From Sebaldella sp. S0638 (GTDB lineage: Bacteria; Fusobacteriota; Fusobacteriia; Fusobacteriales; Leptotrichiaceae): DNA of 64,000 bases. Below the pieces are notes generated by a model, which was not told where the DNA came from, did no database searches, and saw only the letters and a program-made list of their open reading frames with translations. This document shows, piece after piece, positions 45,480 to 54,390 of the stretch. The stretch covers positions 62,001 to 126,000 of the forward strand of contig NZ_JAMZGM010000002.1 in the NCBI RefSeq assembly GCF_024158605.1. The letters are read 5' to 3'. Numbering within the stretch: position 1 is the first letter of the stretch; each line of letters begins with the position of its first letter. The position numbers and the translations under genes are program-made.

Positions 45480-46304
45480 TTACCTGTTTTTCAAAAAATA
45501 TATATAACCTTTTTCATATTCTTCTATCATATCTGCCTCCTTTTTTTCATCTGTAGTCAGACTTTTTTCTTTCCAAAGAGTTCTCAATTTTTCATGAACT
45601 CCATTAAATACTTCTATTTTATACAATTTTTCTGTAGATAAATACACACGATGTACCTGTAGTTTAGGAGTAATTCTTAAAATTTTTGCTATTAAATTGC
45701 CATTTTTATCGTATTCTTTTATAATTCCTTTTGGTTTTAATGGTGTTCTTTCATCAAGTATTTCACTATTCACAGGATCTGTTCTTACATTTTCATATTC
45801 TTCAACAACCATAAAAGTACCAAGATATTTATAGTTTTCTATTCTTTCAAATGAGTATACTGTGGTTTTATTCTCAAAACTATGATACCTCACAGATTCT
45901 ATATCATAAGTCTTAAGAATTCGTGTCAAAATTTCTCCTTTATCTGTAGTAAGTTCAAAATCAGCAACGATATACCTCCCATCTTTTGATCTTCCATAAC
46001 TTTTCCTCACAAAAAATGGAAGAATTCCATCAGCAACATCGAGTCTTTCAAATCTATCCTTTGATATTTCTGGTGAATAATACAGCATTGTAAAAACATT
46101 AGAATCAACATCTTCCCAGCCACAATAATAAAACTCTATTTTTCCATTATTCCAGTCAATTTTATCATTATCCAAAATCTGACTTTCTATTCTTTTTATA
46201 TATATTTTTTTATCTTTTTCAATATCTTTTGAAAAAGACAAATATGCAAAAAATATTATTAATAAAATTATTATTTTTTTATTTTCTTTTATTATAATCA
46301 CCAC
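45480..46304 (-). CDS. Exported hypothetical protein next to the effector
   Basis: A 274-residue protein starting with a hydrophobic signal-like segment (IIILLIIFFAYLSFS) after a short basic part. It starts at a GTG, 92 bp downstream of the large effector gene; the RBS is weak. The rest is strand-rich and charged, with a YYCGWEDVDSNVF stretch. No family recognised. Its direct position behind the effector and its export signal make it the first candidate for a periplasmic immunity protein, an inference only. Confidence 0.6.
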   Translation of the reverse strand: MVIIIKENKKIIILLIIFFAYLSFSKDIEKDKKIYIKRIESQILDNDKIDWNNGKIEFYYCGWEDVDSNVFTMLYYSPEISKDRFERLDVADGILPFFVRKSYGRSKDGRYIVADFELTTDKGEILTRILKTYDIESVRYHSFENKTTVYSFERIENYKYLGTFMVVEEYENVRTDPVNSEILDERTPLKPKGIIKEYDKNGNLIAKILRITPKLQVHRVYLSTEKLYKIEVFNGVHEKLRTLWKEKSLTTDEKKEADMIEEYEKGYIYFLKNR

Positions 46305-46396
46305 CCATATTAGTTTTTAAGTTACTACTTATGCTATACTTCATTATCATATCTTATTATTCCATTTACTATTCCTTCAATATATTCAGGAATTTT

Positions 46397-49300
46397 TTAA
46401 AAAAAAGTCTCTGTGTCACTCCATGTTGAAATAAAAAAGGGTTCTAACATTATTGCTGGAACACTAGGTATTTCTTGCATTAAGACACCACCACGTCCTC
46501 CTTTACAATCTTTTAATCCACGATCTCTTAACCTCAATTTTTTTACAATTTCTTTCTGCATACATTCTGCTAATTTTTTTGTCTGTTCTCTTCCGCTGTG
46601 ATAAAGCATCTCAGTTCCTTTACCCTCTGTTTCAGCATCATTAAAATGAAATTCTAATACTATAACCTTTTTATATGTTTTTTTCAATTCTACAGCTATT
46701 TTATTTAATGTTTGAGCATGATTAGTTATTCCATTTGTTCTATACGCCAATATGTCACCATTTATATTGTATTTTTTCATAGCTGGTATCAGATAATTTT
46801 TAAGTAATATATCATTAGTTTGAAATTCCACAATTTTAGTATTCTCTATGTATTTTATTGATGACGGCGGAGAATAGCTAATATCAAAAAAACCATTTGT
46901 TATTTCAGTGTTTTTATCCCACTTTGAAACACTCCCCGGATCATAAGTAGTTTTATTCCTCATCCCATGCCCAACTGATAATATAACAAATATATCCCTT
47001 CCTTTGTTACTATTTGGACATCTATCATCTTCCAAACAAGTTCCTTTTTCATTTTCTTTTGGCTTCTCCCCCTCCCCTTTCTTCACCTGCACATCACCAC
47101 TCTCAGGCTTACTCCCAAGATCAGGCATACTCAACCCATTCCCCGGGCTATCCCCACCAGTATTCACAGTAGTTCCATTAATAATATCCAGCAATTTGTC
47201 TCCTACTATCATACCTTGATGTGATCCTAAACCAACCGGCTTTCCATTTCTGTTTCCAATCGTCCCTTGATGATTGGAATTCCCTTGCCTATCTGAAACA
47301 CCTGTCATATGGTCATTCCCCGGATTAATAACACCACTATGACCATTATTAGAGCTAAGCCCGCCAGCTGTATGACCAACGCGAGAATTATTATTCCCAG
47401 AGTTCCCGCTGCCCAAAGCAGCTTCTCCACTTACCGCCTCTTGCCCAGAAACAGAGGTTCCCCCATGATTCGCATTCCTTTCCACTTCCCCGAAAGGACA
47501 CCCTGTAACAGATTTCATTTTCTCTCTAATCTTCGCCAATATTGAATTCCCAGTTGGTACTTCTTCTATGAGTTGATATAACTCATACCCAATCCTGTCC
47601 AATGTCTGAACATCCACTTTTGTCTTTATTTCCTGACTCTTTTTAATTTGCCTTTCCTGTATCTTATCATATGTCTCATAATTTGATACGCCCCCAATAT
47701 TTGGATATGTATTTCTCTTTCTTTTCTCCTCTGCCTCTTTCTGATTTATTTCTTTCTCTATTTCTCTTAATGTTTTCTCATCTGTCTTTTCTCCCATTGC
47801 CGCTTTCAAATACCCATAAACAATACTTCCAAACCTGCCGGTATCATAAAATTTCCTTTTATCAAAATCACAGGCCGTATCTCCATACTTCTGATAAACT
47901 CCCTTAACATCTTTTTTAGGTACCGACATATTTTTAGCTTTACTATTCGCACTTTCCGCTGCAGCGTTAATTTTCCCCATTAGCAACAAACGCCTGTCTC
48001 TTGCAGAATTCCTCGAAGCAATTCTCTCTTTATCTCTGATTCTCGCTTCAAAATCATCATATCTTCTCTTAGCTTCCTTTATAGTTGCCTTTTTCAAAGT
48101 TTCGCCAAAATAATCTCCGGGTCTGATCCGCTCTTTCTCCGCTTCCTTCCATATGCCATAAAGCCTTTTTCTCTCTGCTATTATAGCGTCATTGTCTTTC
48201 TTATACTTCCTATAATTCTGGCATTCCTTTTTCAAAGATGTCTGCATAAAATTCTTATTTATTGCAACACATATCTCCAAAAGCGACCTGTAACCACAGT
48301 CCACTTCCCTTTTACTAGGCTTGGTATTCAGAGTATTTGTTTTAGCAGTCCCCACTGAAGCCGAAGAACTACCGCCTTTACCTGAGTTCTGACCCTTACT
48401 CTGATTCTCGTTTTTTCCTGCCGCAGAAGGCTTTACAGGAGCAGGCTGTGACTCTCCCTGTTTTTGTCCCGGATTGTCTATGCTGATAATCCCGCCATAC
48501 TTGCATTTTATTGTAGATATATCCAAAAGAGCAGGTACCCCGCCGACCTCGGCATCAGTATTTTTTTCCCACATATCCAAAAGTTCCGGCTTACACGCTG
48601 AAGCTGATTTGCAGCTCCTAAACGGCAGTATATTTTTATCTTTGATATTTGCCTGTTTACCGCCGCGCAGAATCACACTGTCTCTGCTTACATTTATTCT
48701 GCTTATGCCCTCACCTAATGTACATTTCAAAATACAGTTTTCATTCACATAAAACTCATCTGCAGGTGTAATAATATTTTTCAAATCATAAAATTCCCTG
48801 TAAAAAGAGTACAAATTCATGGAATCTTTTCCTGCGGCATAATCTCTTAACTCTTTCACATCAGGAAAATGCCCCGTAATTATTCCCCTGTCTCTGCCTG
48901 CTGTTTTCCCGTCAGTATAATCACCATAATTATCAATTATCAGATTATGTATTTTTCTTATATGCTTTATTTTATTTCTCTCTTTGGAATTTATCCATAT
49001 ATCAAGCATTGTGGTAATTCGCATATCTTTCCCAAGCTTCTCAAGCTTGTCATACATTCCCTTTCTATCGGGATGAGGCAATTCAATTCTTCCAAAATTT
49101 TCATCATACCATAAAAAATAATTCCTCAATATATTGCTGTCACGATATTTATGCCCGTCAAAATATTTCTCTTCTTTTTCTCCTTTAAATCCCGTTTCCA
49201 CCTTTATAAATTCCATTAAAAGATTATCCAGAAATCTTCTTGCCAAGGGATATTTTCTTACACTGTTTTCATCCACAGAAAAACTTTTTCTATGTTCTCC

Positions 49301-50815
49301 TGCCATTTCAAGTCCTCTCAGCAGATTTTCACTTCTCATTTTGTGAAAATACTCTTTTTCCTTTTTGGGAACCCGCAGAAGAATTTCATCTATATCCTTT
49401 ACTCTCTCCATATATTTGTCATATTTCTCAGGAAGATTATATTTTATAACCGGTTCTTCTTTTTTCTTACCTGGGTCTTTAATTAGCTGTGCTATCTGAG
49501 CAATTTGAAATTCTCCGGTTTTCTTGTTTTCAGTATAATGAACATCGGGAAATTTCACATATTTTGCAGCAAATTTACTAAATACATATTCAAGTGTTTC
49601 AAGCTGTCCCATTTTCGGAATAGGATAATAATACATGTAGTATGCCACATCCTGTATTCTCAGCAGCTCACTTTTTTCATTACGTCCCCTCAGCACATCA
49701 AAACCGTACTGCCTCACTATATTACCCGGCTTGTTACCGGCTTTTGTAGCTTTATCATATAGAGCGAGCATTATATTTATCTCTTCCTTATTTTCCTCAA
49801 GTATGGTTTTCCCGGTTTTACTCTCTACATATTTAATATAGTCACCATTATATAAATCAGGATTTATAAATTTTTCCTCAAGCCTCTTTATTACAGCTTC
49901 CTCTGCTTCCACATAACCTGCAGCAGGAGGCTGTTTTCTCATTGTTTTATCTTCTTTATAAAATTCCGTATCCCATACTTCCTCGTATTTCTGCCCTTTA
50001 AATTCATATATACCTTTTTCTTCTTTCTCCGGCACTTCCTGTGATACTGCAGCAGTACTTGTTTTATTACTTCCTTTATTCATCTCTTCTTTCAAAATGA
50101 TCTCGTCTTTGAATGAATCATTTTTTACTACTGCTATATTATCCAGCCGGCAATTATCCTTATGACCGCAGATCATTGATAAATCATGACCCTTTAATTC
50201 TTCCATATAAACTAAAACCATGGTTCCGTTGCCATCTGTAGGTATTTTTCTCCCTCCTGACGATAAAAAAATCCCCATTCCACCCTGACCGGTCAAATGA
50301 CTTCCAGCAAGAAGTCCGGATATTGTTATAAAAAATTTTTTCCCTTTTGGGTTTCCTAACTTTTTATTTTTCCCGTTTTTAAGTACCCTTAAAAGAGCTT
50401 CTCCGCCTTTAGAATTCCCTCTGGTATCTGTATATACCGCATGCGGATGTACTGTTATCTCCTTACATACATAATCCATGATGCCCTTTTTAGTATGCTT
50501 TTTTAGATATGCATCCAGATAATCCCACCTTTTTACCATGGATTTCATTATCAAATCATCTTGTGCTGCCGGATTTCCCAAAAAATTCTTTCTGCTCTGT
50601 ATCCCCCATTTTTCTCTGGCTTCTCCAATATAACCCATACTGGAACTGTACCAGTTCAAATCTTTCATAATATCTCTTCCGACCTGATACTTTCCCATAT
50701 ATCCATATGAATTAAGCAGATTATAATTATTCGTACTCTCATGCTGACCCAGTTTGTCAAAAAATTCTATTGCATCTTCATTAAGTTTTTTACCTTTATA
50801 CTCAGTGTATACCAT
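46397..50815 (-). CDS. Large multidomain effector: lysozyme-like, PAAR-like and amidase domains
   Basis: A 1472-residue protein from ATG 50815 (AAAGGGG upstream). The N-terminus is lysozyme/transglycosylase-like, with QHESTNNYN near residue 24, a putative catalytic Glu 26, and GYMGKYQVG. Residues ~150-660 are charged and unassigned. Residues ~685-780 contain a PAAR-like (DUF4280-type) pattern (ILKCTLGEG, FRSCKSASACKPE, IKCKYGG). A Ser/Gly/Lys-rich linker, a coiled-coil-like charged region (~830-1110) and a Gly/Asn/Ser/His-rich linker follow. The last 200 residues are an Amidase_3-type N-acetylmuramoyl-L-alanine amidase (ILSVGHGM, LEFHFNDAETEGKGTEMLY, MLEPFFIS). It ends at TAA inside a T8A6 run; 20 further in-frame codons (46334-46396) look like the missing C-terminal helix. 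Probably a wall-degrading effector of the VgrG device. Confidence 0.8.
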   Translation of the reverse strand: MVYTEYKGKKLNEDAIEFFDKLGQHESTNNYNLLNSYGYMGKYQVGRDIMKDLNWYSSSMGYIGEAREKWGIQSRKNFLGNPAAQDDLIMKSMVKRWDYLDAYLKKHTKKGIMDYVCKEITVHPHAVYTDTRGNSKGGEALLRVLKNGKNKKLGNPKGKKFFITISGLLAGSHLTGQGGMGIFLSSGGRKIPTDGNGTMVLVYMEELKGHDLSMICGHKDNCRLDNIAVVKNDSFKDEIILKEEMNKGSNKTSTAAVSQEVPEKEEKGIYEFKGQKYEEVWDTEFYKEDKTMRKQPPAAGYVEAEEAVIKRLEEKFINPDLYNGDYIKYVESKTGKTILEENKEEINIMLALYDKATKAGNKPGNIVRQYGFDVLRGRNEKSELLRIQDVAYYMYYYPIPKMGQLETLEYVFSKFAAKYVKFPDVHYTENKKTGEFQIAQIAQLIKDPGKKKEEPVIKYNLPEKYDKYMERVKDIDEILLRVPKKEKEYFHKMRSENLLRGLEMAGEHRKSFSVDENSVRKYPLARRFLDNLLMEFIKVETGFKGEKEEKYFDGHKYRDSNILRNYFLWYDENFGRIELPHPDRKGMYDKLEKLGKDMRITTMLDIWINSKERNKIKHIRKIHNLIIDNYGDYTDGKTAGRDRGIITGHFPDVKELRDYAAGKDSMNLYSFYREFYDLKNIITPADEFYVNENCILKCTLGEGISRINVSRDSVILRGGKQANIKDKNILPFRSCKSASACKPELLDMWEKNTDAEVGGVPALLDISTIKCKYGGIISIDNPGQKQGESQPAPVKPSAAGKNENQSKGQNSGKGGSSSASVGTAKTNTLNTKPSKREVDCGYRSLLEICVAINKNFMQTSLKKECQNYRKYKKDNDAIIAERKRLYGIWKEAEKERIRPGDYFGETLKKATIKEAKRRYDDFEARIRDKERIASRNSARDRRLLLMGKINAAAESANSKAKNMSVPKKDVKGVYQKYGDTACDFDKRKFYDTGRFGSIVYGYLKAAMGEKTDEKTLREIEKEINQKEAEEKRKRNTYPNIGGVSNYETYDKIQERQIKKSQEIKTKVDVQTLDRIGYELYQLIEEVPTGNSILAKIREKMKSVTGCPFGEVERNANHGGTSVSGQEAVSGEAALGSGNSGNNNSRVGHTAGGLSSNNGHSGVINPGNDHMTGVSDRQGNSNHQGTIGNRNGKPVGLGSHQGMIVGDKLLDIINGTTVNTGGDSPGNGLSMPDLGSKPESGDVQVKKGEGEKPKENEKGTCLEDDRCPNSNKGRDIFVILSVGHGMRNKTTYDPGSVSKWDKNTEITNGFFDISYSPPSSIKYIENTKIVEFQTNDILLKNYLIPAMKKYNINGDILAYRTNGITNHAQTLNKIAVELKKTYKKVIVLEFHFNDAETEGKGTEMLYHSGREQTKKLAECMQKEIVKKLRLRDRGLKDCKGGRGGVLMQEIPSVPAIMLEPFFISTWSDTETFF

Positions 50816-50901
50816 ATAACCCCTTTCAATATAGTTTACTTTATTTATAAGACAAAAAATGATGCTTTTGGTATAATTTTCCAACCATATATATTTACCT
50901 A

Positions 50902-50930
50902 ATCTTAGCATATCAATAATCATTTTTCAA
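50902..50930 (-). promoter_or_regulatory. Candidate promoter of the effector/VgrG operon
   Basis: Minus-strand TTGAAA (plus 50925-50930), a 17-bp spacer and TAAGAT (50902-50907), with TG one base before the -10 box. It lies about 90 bp upstream of the effector ATG. Confidence 0.5.
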
Positions 50931-51395
50931 TATTTTTTAATAACTAAATTATATTTTATTAATAAATAAAAATAAGAACATTCATTCTATTTTTATTTTA
51001 ATGGTATAAATATATAAAAATTACTAACAAATCAGACAAGAGGACAGAGTGTATTTCTTACTGTAAGATGATTAAAAAAAATAAATACAAACATTAAAAA
51101 AATTATTTTATAAAATAAATCAAATAAAAATTTTTTTGCATTTTTATTCCTAAAGTTAGTGCAAAAATAGATTTTATCATTTCTTTACTTTGAGAAATTT
51201 TAAGGTAATATATTATTGTTCAGAACAAATACATAATTTCATTTCTACACAAATAAAAATATTAATAAAACAAATATTAAAATTTCAAAAAAACATATCC
51301 GGAAGCATACACATATACAAATAAAATCTTCACAGCAAAATTATTTATATTAACAGGGCCCTTTATATAAAAAAACTATTTTAGGAGGAATGATA
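50931..51395. other. Intergenic region between the divergent effector and PTS operons
   Basis: About 465 bp, very AT-rich, between the minus-strand effector promoter and the plus-strand aldolase start. Apart from the PTS promoter and palindrome at 51190-51228 I see no gene, RNA or repeat. Confidence 0.5.
51190..51228 (+). promoter_or_regulatory. Candidate PTS operon promoter and operator
   Basis: TTGAGA (51190-51195) and TATTAT (51211-51216) with a short 15-bp spacer. They are followed directly by the palindrome TTGTTC-A-GAACAA (51216-51228), which overlaps the expected transcription start. That layout suits a repressor site for the sugar operon. The regulator gene is not in the window. Confidence 0.4.
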
Positions 51396-52265
51396 ATGTT
51401 AGTTAACATGAAAGAAATTCTGGAAACAGCAGAGAAAAACCAATATGCCATAGGATGTATAAACACACCTAATGTAGAGACTATAAGAGCTGTCATAGGT
51501 GCAGCTGAAGAGCTTAATACTCCCATTATTATCGATCATGCACAGGTGCATGACCCGCTTATACCTATTGAAAGAATAGGACCTGAAATGATTGCATATG
51601 CGAAAAAAGCTAAAGTTCCTGTATGTGTTCATCTTGACCATGGAAGTGATTATAACTTTGTTATGAGAGCAATAAGAGCGGGATTCCCTTCTATTATGTA
51701 TGACTGCAGCGAACTCCCGTATGAAGAAAACCTGAAAAACGTAAAAGAATTTACCAAAATTGCCCATAATCTCGGTATTACCGTCGAAGCCGAAGTTGGT
51801 ATCATGGCATCTTCAGAGGAAGATTCACACGGCGGAAAAGCTCTTACGAACGAAGAAATCAGAAAATATTTTACAGATCCTAAGCAGGCTGCGGAATTCG
51901 CAGAAAAGACAGGATGTGATGCTCTGGCGGTTTGCTTTGGTACTATGCACGGGATTTATGCCGAGCCTCCTAAATTAGATATCACAAGAGTAACAGAAAT
52001 ACGTACTGCCCTGCCGGAAAGCTGCAGAGTGGTAATGCACGGCGCTTCAGGGGTAGAGTTTACCGAAGTGCAGAAAGCCATTGATGCGGGATGCTCTAAG
52101 ATAAACTATTATTCATATATGGCTAAAGCCACTACAAAGTTTGTAATGGAAAAAACTGCAGAAATAAACGGCAAAATACCGTATCATGAGCTGCAGGAAG
52201 CTGCGTTCGAATTTATGAAAGATTATGCCAAAAATGTCATAAGAGCTTTCAAAAACGGTAAATAA
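51396..52265 (+). CDS. Class II ketose-bisphosphate aldolase
   Basis: A 289-residue Zn-dependent aldolase (fructose/tagatose-bisphosphate type). Zn and catalytic residues are visible: HLDHGSDY (Asp 81, His 82), VEAEVG near residue 131, AVCFGTMHGIY near 175 and VMHGASGV near 210. Start at ATG 51396, 7 bases after AGGAGG; the frame's first ATG (51390) is too close to the SD. As first gene of a PTS operon it splits the phosphorylated sugar after import. Which sugar (fructose, tagatose or another ketose) is not decidable from sequence. Confidence 0.93.
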   Translation: MLVNMKEILETAEKNQYAIGCINTPNVETIRAVIGAAEELNTPIIIDHAQVHDPLIPIERIGPEMIAYAKKAKVPVCVHLDHGSDYNFVMRAIRAGFPSIMYDCSELPYEENLKNVKEFTKIAHNLGITVEAEVGIMASSEEDSHGGKALTNEEIRKYFTDPKQAAEFAEKTGCDALAVCFGTMHGIYAEPPKLDITRVTEIRTALPESCRVVMHGASGVEFTEVQKAIDAGCSKINYYSYMAKATTKFVMEKTAEINGKIPYHELQEAAFEFMKDYAKNVIRAFKNGK

Positions 52266-52291
52266 CTTACTTTTAAAGGAGATGTACATTT

Positions 52292-52771
52292 GTGAAAGAA
52301 ATTAATTTATCAGATGTGATTCCGAACAATCTGGTTATTCTAAATCATGAACCATTTCAAAGCAAAGAAAAAATGTTTGATATACTATCCGAAAAATTTG
52401 AAAAATCCGGAATTGTTTCTGATGCCTGTGCATTTAAGCATTCGCTGGAACATCGTGAAACCCTGGGTTCTACATACATGGGGAATCTTATAGCACTTCC
52501 CCACGGCAGATGTAAAGAAGTTCTGAAACCGGGAATGGCTTTTTGCAGATGTTCTGATATTTTTCCTTATGAGTCATATAATGAAAAAGGCGACGTCAGA
52601 TATATATTTATGCTTGCCATATCGGAAAATGACACTTCCAATAATTATCTCCGTATGCTGGCTAAGCTTGCCGGTCTTCTGGCAAAAGACGAGTTCGTAA
52701 ATTCACTGGACTCTGTTAATGATCATCATGAACTTATGAATTTAATAGAAAATACAAGTACTGATGATTAA
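52292..52771 (+). CDS. Fructose-type PTS system EIIA component
   Basis: A 159-residue PTS EIIA of the fructose/mannitol type. The phosphorylated histidine is in LIALPHGR (His 71). The chain shows KEKMFDILSEKFEKSGIV at the N-terminus and a typical FMLAISENDTSNNYLRMLAKLAGLL second half. The start is GTG with AGGAG 10 bases upstream; the only nearby ATG leads to a quick stop. It receives phosphate from HPr and passes it to the IIB encoded next. Confidence 0.92.
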   Translation: MKEINLSDVIPNNLVILNHEPFQSKEKMFDILSEKFEKSGIVSDACAFKHSLEHRETLGSTYMGNLIALPHGRCKEVLKPGMAFCRCSDIFPYESYNEKGDVRYIFMLAISENDTSNNYLRMLAKLAGLLAKDEFVNSLDSVNDHHELMNLIENTSTDD

Positions 52772-52846
52772 ATTCTCTGAAATCTAAAAACTTTTATTAT
52801 ACATATTCTGTTTATTTTGACAGATTATGTCACAGGGAGGTATATT

Positions 52847-53143
52847 ATGAAAATTATTGCTGTTACATCTTGTGCCACAGGTATAGCACATTCTTACATG
52901 TCTGCCGAAGCAATAAAAAAAGCTGCTAAAGCAAAAGGTTACAGCTGTAAAGTGGAAATTCAGGGAGCTTTGGGAATAGAAAACCAGCTCTCGAAAAAAG
53001 ATATTGATTCCGCAGACCTTGTTATCCTTGCAAATGATGTAGGTTTGACAAAAGCTGAACGTTTTGAGAATGTTCCAAAGGAAAAAATCAGAAAATTTTC
53101 TCCTCATGAAATTATAAAAAAACCTGATATTATTTTTGAATAA
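52847..53143 (+). CDS. Fructose-type PTS system EIIB component
   Basis: A 98-residue EIIB domain with the phosphocysteine in VTSCATGIAHSYM (Cys 9), followed by KVEIQGALGIENQL and ADLVILANDVGL, all characteristic of fructose-family IIB. Start at ATG 52847 with GGGAGGTATATT upstream; the frame opens 30 bp earlier without an SD. The separate IIA, IIB and IIC genes here correspond to domains fused in many fructose PTS permeases. Confidence 0.93.
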   Translation: MKIIAVTSCATGIAHSYMSAEAIKKAAKAKGYSCKVEIQGALGIENQLSKKDIDSADLVILANDVGLTKAERFENVPKEKIRKFSPHEIIKKPDIIFE

Positions 53144-53238
53144 TAAAATATTTAATAAAAAACTTTGCCTAAAATTGTCTGCAGTGAGAATTAATAAAAT
53201 GAATTGTAGTTTTTAAATAAGAAAGAGAGGGTAAATGA

Positions 53239-54270
53239 ATGAAAGATAATGTTAAAGAAGTTTTTCATGAATTAAAACAATCCATGCTTACAGGTGTATC
53301 ATATATGCTTCCGTTTGTAGTGGCAGGAGGTATTCTTATTGCAGTTGCCTTTGCACTGGGGGGAATATATGTTTATGACAGCAAAGGATTTGTAACTGAT
53401 ATGTTTTTCTGGGGGAAAAAGGCATTTGCCATGATGGTTCCCATACTTGCTGCTTATATTGCTTATTCCATTGCTGACAAACCGGCACTTCTTGCAGGGC
53501 TTTTCGGGGGAATGCTTGCAGATGACATAGGTGCAGGATTTTTCGGTGGTCTTATAGCCGGTATATGTGCCGGATATCTTGTTAAGGCACTTAAAAAAAT
53601 TCCTATTCCCATGGTACTAAGATCACTGCTTCCTACTTTGATTATACCTGTTCTGAGTGTTCTTGCCATTGGTATACTTATGCAGTACATTTTGGGTCAG
53701 CCCTGTGCATGGCTTAATAAAACCATGGTTACCACTCTTGGCAGTATGAGCGGGAGCAGTCTTATTATCCTTGGAATAATTCAGGGCTGTATGCTCGCCT
53801 TTGATCTTGGCGGCCCTATTAATAAAGCCGCTTATGCCTTTGCCATAGCTGCCTTTGAAGCGGGCAACTATGCACCAATGGCTGCTAACTTTATAGCATC
53901 AATGATTCCGCCTTTTGCAGTGGGCATCGCTATGCTTATTGCCAAAAAGCGTTTTACCGCAGCTGAAAGAGGTACTACTTCAGGATGTATCATTGGCGGT
54001 TTTGCCATGATAAGTGAGTTTGCCATACCATTTGCCGCAGGAAGTCCGCTTTTATACATACCATGCTTTATGGCCGGAGGAGCTGTTGGTGCCACGCTTT
54101 CACATCTGTTCGGACTTACTCTGAAAGCACCTCACGGAGGTATGTTTGTCATATTTTTATGTAACAATATTCCGTTATTCCTGCTTTCTCTTGCAGCAGG
54201 TACAGCTGTAAGCACAGTTTTAATTCTTTTGTTTAAAAAAGTCCCTGCTGAAGAGTTTGAAGTAGAATAA
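53239..54270 (+). CDS. Fructose-type PTS system EIIC permease
   Basis: A 343-residue membrane permease with about 9-10 hydrophobic segments. Fructose-family IIC marks: YMLPFVVAGGILIA near residue 23, LGGPINKAAYAFA near 188 and LKAPHGGMFVIF near 297. It imports and hands over the sugar to IIB. RBS GAGAGGGTAAATGA. The 95 bp before it hold no gene. Confidence 0.94.
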   Translation: MKDNVKEVFHELKQSMLTGVSYMLPFVVAGGILIAVAFALGGIYVYDSKGFVTDMFFWGKKAFAMMVPILAAYIAYSIADKPALLAGLFGGMLADDIGAGFFGGLIAGICAGYLVKALKKIPIPMVLRSLLPTLIIPVLSVLAIGILMQYILGQPCAWLNKTMVTTLGSMSGSSLIILGIIQGCMLAFDLGGPINKAAYAFAIAAFEAGNYAPMAANFIASMIPPFAVGIAMLIAKKRFTAAERGTTSGCIIGGFAMISEFAIPFAAGSPLLYIPCFMAGGAVGATLSHLFGLTLKAPHGGMFVIFLCNNIPLFLLSLAAGTAVSTVLILLFKKVPAEEFEVE

Positions 54271-54390
54271 CTAAATATAACAATAGTTACAGACAGCCTT
54301 CTATAGCCTGTAAAAACCAGTGTAATTCCTAATTACAGACTATACCGGACTTTCCGTAATTTAGGATAAATTCTTTTGAGAGAGGTTATT

